Assembly: GCA_017546785.1 (NCBI GenBank)
Contig: JAFYRW010000015.1
Location: 1-43,248 of the forward strand
From: Bacteroidaceae bacterium
GTDB taxonomy: Bacteria; Bacteroidota; Bacteroidia; Bacteroidales; Bacteroidaceae
DNA length: 43,248 nucleotides
Direction of reading: 5' to 3'
Part shown: piece after piece, positions 6,289 to 13,347 of the stretch
Layout of the letters: the number at the start of each line of letters is the position of its first letter
Numbering within the stretch: position 1 is the first letter of the stretch
Position numbers and translations under genes: made by a program
Notes under the pieces: model-generated
The model's input: the letters and a program-made list of their open reading frames with translations, nothing else
Told to the model about the DNA's origin: nothing
Databases searched by the model: none

Positions 6289-9027
6289 ATGAAATTCAAC
6301 AAACTATTCACTTACGCATTTTTATTTGCAATGACAACATTGTTCTGCAACAATGTTTCGGCGCAGAAGGTTGATGTTTCGCCTAAGCCTCAACTCGTCC
6401 AGTGGGGCAACAGCAAAGCATTCGACAACACAGTATCGTATACTCTTGTAGGAGAGGCTACTGCCGACGTTGATGCTGTCAATCTCTTCAAAAAGAACTT
6501 TAAAATATCGGACAACGGAGTCAAGGTTGTCATTGGAGAGATAGATGATGCTGTTATAAAAGCTGAAAATATTTCGGATGCAGACATTACTGAAAAAGCT
6601 GAAGGTTACTTCTTGCAGATAGAGAAGAACAAGGTAACAATTGCCGGAAACGACGAAAGAGGTACATTCTACGGAGTGCAGACATTCATACAGCTTGCAT
6701 CGCAGCCCGAGGTAATGGAGGTTTCTATAATAGACTACCCCAGCATCAGCGAGCGTGGATTGGTTGAGGGATTCTACGGTAACCCCTACAGTGAGGCCGA
6801 CCGTTACGACCTTTTCGAATTCTTCGGACGCCAGAAGATGAATGTTTACATTTATGGTCCTAAAGACGATATTTACCACAAGGACAAATGGCGTGAGCCA
6901 TACCCCGCTGCAGAGGGTCAGAAGATTGCTCAGTATGTATCTGCGGCAAAAGCCAACAAGGTAGATTTTATCTGGGCTATCCACCCCGGAGTAGATATTC
7001 AGTGGAACAAGACCGACAGTGTGAATATTGTAAACAAGCTCAAAAAGATGTACGACCTTGGTGTAAGAACCTTTGCCGTATTCTTTGACGATATTTGGGG
7101 CGAGGGAACAAAGGCCGAGAATCAGGCGGCTCTTATGAACTACATTACAAACGAGCTTAACAGCGCTTACGAGGATATTAACCCCTGTATCATCTGCCCC
7201 ACACAGTACAACAAAGGTTGGACAAGCGGCAACTATCTTAATGTGCTCGGTACACAGATGGACGCAAGCGTACGCATTATGTGGACAGGCAACAGCGTTG
7301 TTGATATGATTGATAAAAATGATATGACCTGGATTAACAATCAGATTAAGCGTAAGGCGTATATCTGGTTGAACTATCCTGTTACCGACTACTGTATCAA
7401 CCATATGCTGATGGGACCCACTTGGGGTAACGGCCTTGACATTGCAGAACAGTTGGGAGGATTCACCTCTAACCCTATGGAGTATGCAATGGCATCGAAA
7501 GTATCGCTCTACAGCATAGGAGACTACTGTTGGAATATGGAGAACTACGATTCCGACGCATCGTGGGAGAGCGCAATTGCTTATCTTATGCCCAACAACA
7601 GAGAGGCTTTCCATTTCTTCTGCGAGAATAATGTAGACCTTGGCGTAAACACTCACGGACTACGCCGCACCGCAGAGTCTCCCAAATTCCTAAAGGTTAA
7701 AGACCAGTATGACAATCTCTTATCTCAGGGTGACACCGTTGCTGCAATTGCTGCGATGAAAGAACATATGAAGCAGTTCACAGAGACAGCGACCACTCTA
7801 TTGAACACCGACGAGGCTCCCGCGCTCATCAACGAGCTTACCCCCTGGCTCAACTGCTTCAAATACACAGGAGAGAGAGGTGAGCTTATTATGAATATGT
7901 TCGAGGCTATCATAAACGGTACACCCGAGAAATTCATCGAGGATTATCTAAAATACGAAGAGATTTTCAACGCACAGGAGGCTCTACGCTCACGCGATTT
8001 TCAGGGTACAATCAAATGGGCAAAGCCCGAGGTTGCTACACTCCACGTATCGCCTTTCATCAAAAAGACAATGTCGTCTCTCATCACACTGTACAAGAGC
8101 CGTTACAACTACCGTACCGACGTATTCCCCGCACAGGAGATTGAGAATGGCACATACTTTATAATGAACAACGGCAAATATCTTACAAACAGCACACCCA
8201 ACACTGCCGGAAGCGTTCCCACATTCATCGAGGCACGCGACGACGTACGTCCCCAGCGTCAGGAGTGGCACATAAGCATCGACCCCGAGACCGGCAGATA
8301 CAAGATAACAAATGCCGAGGATAACCGTTACCTCAACGAGTTAGGTAAGTTCAGCGCAAACAACAGCACTAACCCCTACGAGTCTGCTTGGCATACATAT
8401 TATATCCTGCGCCTTGCCAACGGTAAATATTGTATACAGAATGCCGGTAGCGCCGGAAATAATTTCTGGACTGTTTCGGGAACAAGAATAGAAAAGAGCG
8501 GAAGCACTACCATTGAGCCTGCGAACTTTATATTTGACCTTGTACCTATCACAGGAGCTGACGAGACACCCACAATTGAGAGCGGCGAGGTTTATTACAT
8601 TATGGATAACAATAAATTCCTTACCAACGAGAATCCTAAAGGACAGGGTGGCACACCCTGCTTCAAGGCTGTAAGCGAACCTAAAGCAGCTCAGGAGTGG
8701 ATAATCGAGACTGACGCCAACGGCAAGAACAATTACAAGATTACAAGCAAGGCCGACGGCAGATACATCAACGAGTATGGAGATTTTGGTACCAACCCCT
8801 ACTATTCCGATTGGAACACCTATCTTATCCTTATGATGGACGGCAAATTCTCTATCGAGACTACACAGTCTGTAAATAAGGATGGCAATGTTCACTTCCT
8901 AAACATTGTAAACGACAGATTAGAGTGGGACAACAATCTTACACGCTCAACAGCAAACGTGGTAACAATTATCAAAAAGAGTAATTTTACCAGTGTAAAA
9001 AAGCCTGTGATAAAAAAAAAAAAGTAG
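6289..9027 (+). CDS. Secreted GH84 beta-N-acetylglucosaminidase (O-GlcNAcase-like) with two C-terminal lectin-like modules
   Basis: The product removes terminal beta-linked GlcNAc from glycoproteins, by substrate-assisted catalysis in family GH84. It has 912 residues: signal peptide 1-25 (ending VSAQ), an N-terminal GH20b-like domain (about 27-150), and the catalytic barrel (about 150-440) with GLVEGFYGNPY, YIYGPKDD, WAIHPG and the paired catalytic aspartates D267-D268 in VFFDDIWGEGT. A helical region follows. Two tandem ricin/beta-trefoil-like modules start near 621 and 767 (YFIMNNGKYLTN and YYIMDNNKFLTN; both contain QEW and YKIT). The catalytic part closely resembles the well-studied B. 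thetaiotaomicron GH84. The frame ends in KKKK-stop inside an A12 tract; a -1 shift would add a 64-residue sorting-domain-like tail (see 9024-9218). Host mucin or glycoprotein is the likely substrate (inference). Confidence 0.9.
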   Translation: MKFNKLFTYAFLFAMTTLFCNNVSAQKVDVSPKPQLVQWGNSKAFDNTVSYTLVGEATADVDAVNLFKKNFKISDNGVKVVIGEIDDAVIKAENISDADITEKAEGYFLQIEKNKVTIAGNDERGTFYGVQTFIQLASQPEVMEVSIIDYPSISERGLVEGFYGNPYSEADRYDLFEFFGRQKMNVYIYGPKDDIYHKDKWREPYPAAEGQKIAQYVSAAKANKVDFIWAIHPGVDIQWNKTDSVNIVNKLKKMYDLGVRTFAVFFDDIWGEGTKAENQAALMNYITNELNSAYEDINPCIICPTQYNKGWTSGNYLNVLGTQMDASVRIMWTGNSVVDMIDKNDMTWINNQIKRKAYIWLNYPVTDYCINHMLMGPTWGNGLDIAEQLGGFTSNPMEYAMASKVSLYSIGDYCWNMENYDSDASWESAIAYLMPNNREAFHFFCENNVDLGVNTHGLRRTAESPKFLKVKDQYDNLLSQGDTVAAIAAMKEHMKQFTETATTLLNTDEAPALINELTPWLNCFKYTGERGELIMNMFEAIINGTPEKFIEDYLKYEEIFNAQEALRSRDFQGTIKWAKPEVATLHVSPFIKKTMSSLITLYKSRYNYRTDVFPAQEIENGTYFIMNNGKYLTNSTPNTAGSVPTFIEARDDVRPQRQEWHISIDPETGRYKITNAEDNRYLNELGKFSANNSTNPYESAWHTYYILRLANGKYCIQNAGSAGNNFWTVSGTRIEKSGSTTIEPANFIFDLVPITGADETPTIESGEVYYIMDNNKFLTNENPKGQGGTPCFKAVSEPKAAQEWIIETDANGKNNYKITSKADGRYINEYGDFGTNPYYSDWNTYLILMMDGKFSIETTQSVNKDGNVHFLNIVNDRLEWDNNLTRSTANVVTIIKKSNFTSVKKPVIKKKK

Positions 9028-9218
9028 AAATAAGTAACGGCATTCTCCATTTATCGGAGACAGCCGAGAATATCTCTATTTTCAATACCACCGGAGAGAA
9101 ACTCACCGAAGCAAAAAACTGCAACAGCATTAATATTGCAGACATAAACTACAAGCATCTTATTGCTGTAATACGTAACGGAAACAGCATTCAGACATAT
9201 AAATTCTCCGGCAAATAA
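9024..9218 (+). other. Out-of-frame C-terminal sorting-domain-like extension of the GH84 gene
   Basis: In the -1 frame, 64 codons run from GTA at 9024 to TAA at 9216. They encode a small beta-rich domain (GILHLSETAENISIFNTTGE, then KLTEAKN, INIADINYKHLIAVIRNG, YKFSGK). This pattern of a short strand, an 'xIxIxNxxGE' turn and a final 'xAVIRNGxxxxxKFxxK' strand is that of the C-terminal domains that direct type IX secretion or surface anchoring in Bacteroidetes. It has no ATG of its own. It therefore reads as the severed end of the upstream gene, joined by either a 13-A or a 10-A tract, or by -1 slippage. Confidence 0.65.
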
Positions 9219-9238
9219 GAGACTGTACTCTCAAGCAC

Positions 9239-9277
9239 AATGTTACCCGACGCAATTCACGTCGGGTAACATTTTTT
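9239..9277 (+). terminator. Rho-independent terminator of the GH84 gene
   Basis: A 14-bp stem (9239-9252 with 9260-9273; core gttacccgacg/cgtcgggtaac) with a 7-nt loop is followed by T6 (9272-9277). It lies 20 nt after the stop of the frame-shifted tail, which suggests that the tail is part of the gene. Confidence 0.88.
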
Positions 9278-9344
9278 ATGAAACATTGTCGATAACCTGT
9301 TTATAAGTAATTTAAAAATAGGAAAATACAATCCGTTTTTTCAC

Positions 9345-9352
9345 TATCTTTG
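9345..9352 (+). promoter_or_regulatory. Bacteroidetes -7 box for parA-parB
   Basis: TATCTTTG is a perfect TAnnTTTG match 117 nt before the parA start, which gives a leader of roughly 110 nt. A -33 TTTG is not evident. The 9028-9468 stretch without an intact gene thus holds the GH84 tail, its terminator, and this promoter plus leader. Confidence 0.7.
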
Positions 9353-9468
9353 CACTCGTTATTTTGCGAAAAGTTCAATAAAATATCGGTACAATATGCC
9401 GATAAGCAGGAACAGCAAACGCACAGAGCACTAAACAGCTACAATATCGACAAAAGAAAAATCTTATT

Positions 9469-10230
9469 ATGGGAAAAATAATTGCACTTGCCAATCAAAA
9501 AGGAGGAGTAGGAAAAACAACAACTGCAATAAACCTTGCAGCCTCTTTGGCTACACTCGAAAAGAAGGTCCTAGTAATTGATGCCGACCCTCAGGCAAAT
9601 GCCTCATCGGGATTAGGCATTGACATCAGAGAGATAGAATGTTCAATATACGAGTGCCTTATAAATAAATCGGCAACAAAAGATGCCATACACGAAACCT
9701 GCATAGAGGGGCTACATATTATACCTTCGCACATTGACCTTGTCGGTGCCGAAATCGAGATGCTCGACCTACAGAACAGAGAGAAGATTATGCGCGAGGC
9801 ATTGGTTGCAATAAAGGACGATTACGACTATATACTCATCGACTGCTCACCTTCGCTGGGGCTAATCACTGTTAACTCGCTCACAGCTGCCGACTCGGTG
9901 ATTATCCCCGTACAGTGCGAATATTTTGCGCTCGAAGGTATCAGCAAGCTGTTGAACACAATAAAAATCATAAAGTCGAACCTTAATCCCTCACTCGATA
10001 TTGAGGGATTCCTTCTGACAATGTTCAATTCACGACTGAGATTGAGCAATCAGGTATACAACGAGGTTAAGAAACATTTCCGCGAGCTTGTATTCGAGAC
10101 GGTGATACACCGTAACATCCGCTTGGGAGAGGCGCCCAGTATGGGTATCCCCGTAATACTTTACGATGCAGAATCGACAGGAGCAAAGAACTATCTTTCT
10201 CTTGCACAAGAAATTATTAAGCGTAACTGA
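9469..10230 (+). CDS. parA: Chromosome-partitioning ATPase ParA (Soj)
   Basis: ParA is a dimerising, non-specific DNA-binding ATPase that, with ParB-parS, drives origin segregation. The 253-residue chromosomal-type protein starts MGKIIALANQKGGVGKTTTA and carries the deviant Walker A KGGVGKTT (residues 11-18). The A' motif is VLVIDADPQANASSGLG. Walker B is YILIDCSPSLGLIT, and VIIPVQCEYFALEG follows, all typical of Soj. There is no N-terminal HTH, which argues for the chromosomal rather than the plasmid type. It lies 8 nt before parB. A consensus -7 box precedes the unit. Confidence 0.95.
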   Translation: MGKIIALANQKGGVGKTTTAINLAASLATLEKKVLVIDADPQANASSGLGIDIREIECSIYECLINKSATKDAIHETCIEGLHIIPSHIDLVGAEIEMLDLQNREKIMREALVAIKDDYDYILIDCSPSLGLITVNSLTAADSVIIPVQCEYFALEGISKLLNTIKIIKSNLNPSLDIEGFLLTMFNSRLRLSNQVYNEVKKHFRELVFETVIHRNIRLGEAPSMGIPVILYDAESTGAKNYLSLAQEIIKRN

Positions 10231-10238
10231 TTGATATA

Positions 10239-11123
10239 ATGGCAAAGAAACAGTTTACATTAGGAAGAGGACTCGACGCGCTTATCTCGACAGAGGCTGT
10301 GCGTACATCGGGCTCATCATCGATAGGAGAGATAAACATCGGATTCATAGAGGCTAATCCCAACCAGCCTCGTAGAGAATTCGACGAGCAGGCATTGCAG
10401 GAGCTTGCTGCATCAATCAAGGAATTTGGTGTGATACAGCCTGTTACACTGCGCAAGACTGCTACTGACAAATATCAGATTATTGCAGGAGAGAGACGCT
10501 TCCGCGCATCGCAGCTGGCAGGAAAAGAGACTATCCCCGCCTATATTATAGATGCCGACGATGAGAACACAATGGAAATGGCACTCATCGAGAATATACA
10601 GCGTGAGGACCTCAATGCAATGGAGATTGCGCTTGCCTATCAGCAGTTAATAGAGCAATACGACCTTTCACAGGAGCAGCTGAGCAAGAGAGTGGGCAAA
10701 GGCCGTGCCACAATTGCCAATTTTCTGCGTCTGTTGAGATTGCCTGCCACAATTCAGGTAGCACTGAAGGAGAAGAGTATTGATATGGGACACGCTCGCG
10801 CACTTCTGTCGCTCGAAAGCCCTGCCGAGCAGATTCGCCTATTCAACGAGATTAAGGAGAACAGCTACTCTGTACGACAGGTAGAGGAGATTGTCAGAAA
10901 CGCGAAAGAGGGTGAGAAAAGCCCTGCAGCCCCCACAGCAAAGACAAGCTGCAATAGCGACAATGCGCTCTATCATCAGCTCAAGAAACAATTGACAAAT
11001 TTCTTCCAGACACCAGTGCAGCTGACCTGTGGTTCTAAGGGTAGCGGAAAAATAAGCATAAAGTTCAAGAACGAGCAGGAACTCGAGCGCATTATCACAC
11101 TTTTCGATAAATTACGCCAATAG
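10239..11123 (+). CDS. parB: Chromosome-partitioning protein ParB
   Basis: ParB is a CTPase clamp that binds parS and recruits ParA and SMC near the origin. The 294-residue protein starts MAKKQFTLGRGLDALI, the typical ParB opening. The CTP-binding fold includes NPNQPRREFDEQAL (40-53), KEFGVIQPVTLR (61-72), and the arginine-rich ParB box GERRFRAS (84-91). ENIQREDLNAMEIA follows, and a helix-turn-helix (LSKRVGKGRATIANFLRLL) binds parS. A low-complexity linker and a C-terminal dimerisation domain end the protein. It is preceded by parA with an 8-nt gap. I did not notice a parS-like palindrome in the window. Confidence 0.95.
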   Translation: MAKKQFTLGRGLDALISTEAVRTSGSSSIGEINIGFIEANPNQPRREFDEQALQELAASIKEFGVIQPVTLRKTATDKYQIIAGERRFRASQLAGKETIPAYIIDADDENTMEMALIENIQREDLNAMEIALAYQQLIEQYDLSQEQLSKRVGKGRATIANFLRLLRLPATIQVALKEKSIDMGHARALLSLESPAEQIRLFNEIKENSYSVRQVEEIVRNAKEGEKSPAAPTAKTSCNSDNALYHQLKKQLTNFFQTPVQLTCGSKGSGKISIKFKNEQELERIITLFDKLRQ

Positions 11124-11160
11124 TTCAATCAACAAACCATTGTAATTCAACTATTTTTAG

Positions 11161-11168
11161 TATACTTG
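11161..11168 (+). promoter_or_regulatory. Candidate promoter for DUF5683-mltD-rel
   Basis: TATACTTG (one mismatch to TAnnTTTG) follows a TTG at 11140-11142 with an 18-nt spacer. It lies in the 91-nt gap after parB, the only sizeable gap inside the cluster. Confidence 0.35.
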
Positions 11169-11214
11169 CAATTAGCAATAGCATAGTAGAGCGAGGAGCA
11201 CGAGTAGAGACAAT

Positions 11215-11952
11215 ATGCAACGTATAACACTGTTCATAATTTTTGCAGCAGCATTGTTCAGAGTATCAGCCGCTACATTCGCGAACGACAGTATATTCGA
11301 GCAACGCTGCGACACCATAATAGATAATATTATGGCAAAAGACGTGTTGTACACCGACAGCCTATACGCCGCCACTATGAAGCACGAGGTCATACACCTT
11401 ACAGACAGCGCCGCAACAACCGATATTGCAGAGGGCGACAACAGGATAAGGAGCTATTTCCGCCCTAACCCGGCAAAGGCCACGTGGCTGGCAATAGCAA
11501 TCCCCGGAGGAGGACAAATTTACAATCGCAAATACTGGAAGCTACCAATAGTGTATGGAGGATTCGTCGGCTGTATGTATGCCTACAATTGGAACAACCA
11601 GATGTACAGCGACTACAAGCAGGCCTATCTCGACATTATGGACAGCGACCCTAACACAAAATCGTACGAGGGATTCTTCAGGAAAGGGTACGACTTTGAG
11701 TCGAACAAGAGTTATCTGCAGAATGTATTCAAGAAGCGTAAGGACCGCTATCGTCGTTGGAGAGACTTGAGTATTTTCGTCACTATCGGCGTTTATCTTA
11801 TATCGGTAATAGACGCTTACGTAGACGCACAGCTATCGAACTTTGACATAAGCGAGAATCTCGACCTTACAATTTCGCCGCAACTGATAAAAGACTACAG
11901 GATGGGCGATGACAATAATTTCTACGGTTTTAACTGTAATTTAAGTTTTTAG
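11215..11952 (+). CDS. DUF5683 domain protein, exported or membrane-associated
   Basis: The 245-residue product begins with a hydrophobic signal or anchor (about residues 1-18, ending VSAATF), then a variable spacer rich in D, T and A. The DUF5683-like core runs from about residue 75: YFRPNPAKATWLAIAIPGGG, QIYNRKYWKLPIVYGGF, a Y/N-rich stretch, RWRDLSIFVTIGVYLISVID and AYVDAQLSNFDIS. Two or three hydrophobic segments (near 90-120 and 185-200) suggest membrane association. Function is unknown. Genes of this family are, to my knowledge, regularly found between parB and an MltD-type transglycosylase in Bacteroidales. It lies 9 nt before mltD, so a role in envelope or cell-wall processes is a reasonable but unproven inference. 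Confidence 0.8.
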   Translation: MQRITLFIIFAAALFRVSAATFANDSIFEQRCDTIIDNIMAKDVLYTDSLYAATMKHEVIHLTDSAATTDIAEGDNRIRSYFRPNPAKATWLAIAIPGGGQIYNRKYWKLPIVYGGFVGCMYAYNWNNQMYSDYKQAYLDIMDSDPNTKSYEGFFRKGYDFESNKSYLQNVFKKRKDRYRRWRDLSIFVTIGVYLISVIDAYVDAQLSNFDISENLDLTISPQLIKDYRMGDDNNFYGFNCNLSF

Positions 11953-11961
11953 GAACAGACA

Positions 11962-13344
11962 ATGAAGCAGACTATAATAATACTCACAAGCATACTGTTA
12001 CTAATGGCAAAAGGTATTTCGGCACAAAATATTGTCGAGAATTACGAGGTTGCCAACGACAGCATCGAAGAGGTAGAGGACAGCATAGACCTTGACGACC
12101 TTTCCATTGTAATGGACAACTACACAATGCAATATGATATGCCTGCAGGCATAGCATTAAACGCCTATGTGATGGACGAGGACAGCGTTGTATTCGATAT
12201 TCCCGAGAGTATGCACACCAATATCGATAGCCTGTTAAACAGCTGGTATGCGCGCAATCTATTAAAGTCGCTCGACTGCGAGGCAAAGCCCGTAAAAGCT
12301 GTCAGCGACACTGTATATGCACAGCGTCTCTACAATATGCCTACAATTATGAAGATGCCCTACAACAGCATCGTGCGTCAATATATAGACATATATACCA
12401 ACCGCAACAAGGCATTGGTATCCTATATGCTGGGAATATCGGAGTATTATATGCCTATGATAGAGGAGACAATAGACCGCTACAATGTTCCCAAAGAACT
12501 CAAATATCTGCCCATCGTCGAGTCGGCACTAAAGCCAAAGGCTGTCTCTCACGTTGGAGCAAAGGGATTGTGGCAGTTTATGTACAGCACCGGAAAGTTG
12601 TATGGGCTAAAATCGAACAATTATATCGAGGAGCGCTTCGACCCCGCAAAATCCACCGATGCGGCAATACGCTATCTGCGCGACCTTTACAAGATGTTCC
12701 AAAGTTGGGACCTTGCCATTGCAGCATATAACTGCGGCCCCGGCAATGTAAAGAAAGCCATAAAACGTTCGGGAGGCAAGAACGATTTTTGGGGTATATA
12801 CCGCCATCTGCCGCGCGAGACAAGAGGCTACGTTCCCACATTCATCGCAGCGAACTACATTATGACCTACCACGCCGAACACGGAATATGCCCGATGGAG
12901 CCCAATATACCCATTGCCACAGACACGTTGCACATTAGCAAGAACCTGCATTTCTCGCAGATAGCTGAGCTTTGCGACATTGATATTGAGGAGATTAGAG
13001 CAATAAATCCGCAGTATATACGTGACATTGTACCGGGAGAGAACGAGGCGTGCGTCGTTCGTCTGCCACACGAGACAATCACCAGATTCATTGAACTCGA
13101 GGATTCCATTTACTGTTACAAGGAGGAGACATTCTTCCCCAAAAGCAAGGTAGAGGCTATGCTTAAAGAGGCTAAGGCCAGCTACGCAGAGTCGGGTAAT
13201 CTCGTACGTCATAAGATACGCGAAGGAGAGACTCTTGGCAGCATTGCTCGCAAATATCGTGTCAGTGTAAAGAATATCCAGAAATGGAATAATATAAAAG
13301 GTACGAATATCAGAGCCGGAAAATATCTAAAAATATACAAATAG
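11962..13344 (+). CDS. mltD: Membrane-bound lytic murein transglycosylase D-like (SLT + LysM)
   Basis: The enzyme cleaves the glycan strand of peptidoglycan to give 1,6-anhydro-muropeptides. The 460-residue product has a signal peptide (1-21, ending GISAQ), an acidic spacer, and an SLT/goose-lysozyme-like domain (about 150-300). This holds the catalytic glutamate E187 in LPIVESALKPKAVSHVGAKG, then LWQFM, RYLRDLY and AIAAYNCGPGNV. A degenerate LysM-like segment lies near 316-370. A clear LysM domain (about 413-460: HKIREGETLGSIARKYRVS) binds peptidoglycan. No lipobox is visible, so it may be periplasmic rather than a lipoprotein. It is 9 nt after the DUF5683 gene and 3 nt before rel. Confidence 0.9.
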   Translation: MKQTIIILTSILLLMAKGISAQNIVENYEVANDSIEEVEDSIDLDDLSIVMDNYTMQYDMPAGIALNAYVMDEDSVVFDIPESMHTNIDSLLNSWYARNLLKSLDCEAKPVKAVSDTVYAQRLYNMPTIMKMPYNSIVRQYIDIYTNRNKALVSYMLGISEYYMPMIEETIDRYNVPKELKYLPIVESALKPKAVSHVGAKGLWQFMYSTGKLYGLKSNNYIEERFDPAKSTDAAIRYLRDLYKMFQSWDLAIAAYNCGPGNVKKAIKRSGGKNDFWGIYRHLPRETRGYVPTFIAANYIMTYHAEHGICPMEPNIPIATDTLHISKNLHFSQIAELCDIDIEEIRAINPQYIRDIVPGENEACVVRLPHETITRFIELEDSIYCYKEETFFPKSKVEAMLKEAKASYAESGNLVRHKIREGETLGSIARKYRVSVKNIQKWNNIKGTNIRAGKYLKIYK

Positions 13345-13347
13345 TTT

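Noticed and set aside
6322-7656. A 444-codon open frame antisense to the GH84 gene
   Set aside because: The plus strand encodes an unmistakable GH84 catalytic domain here. The antisense frame is open because the sense gene rarely uses the codons that would create antisense stops. Its translation shows no family motif, only hydrophobic and valine-rich patterns typical of shadow frames.
9240-11200. parS site near parAB
   Set aside because: No GTTTCACGTGAAAC-like palindrome was noticed in the flanks of parA-parB; a computed scan would be needed to exclude divergent versions in the rest of the window.
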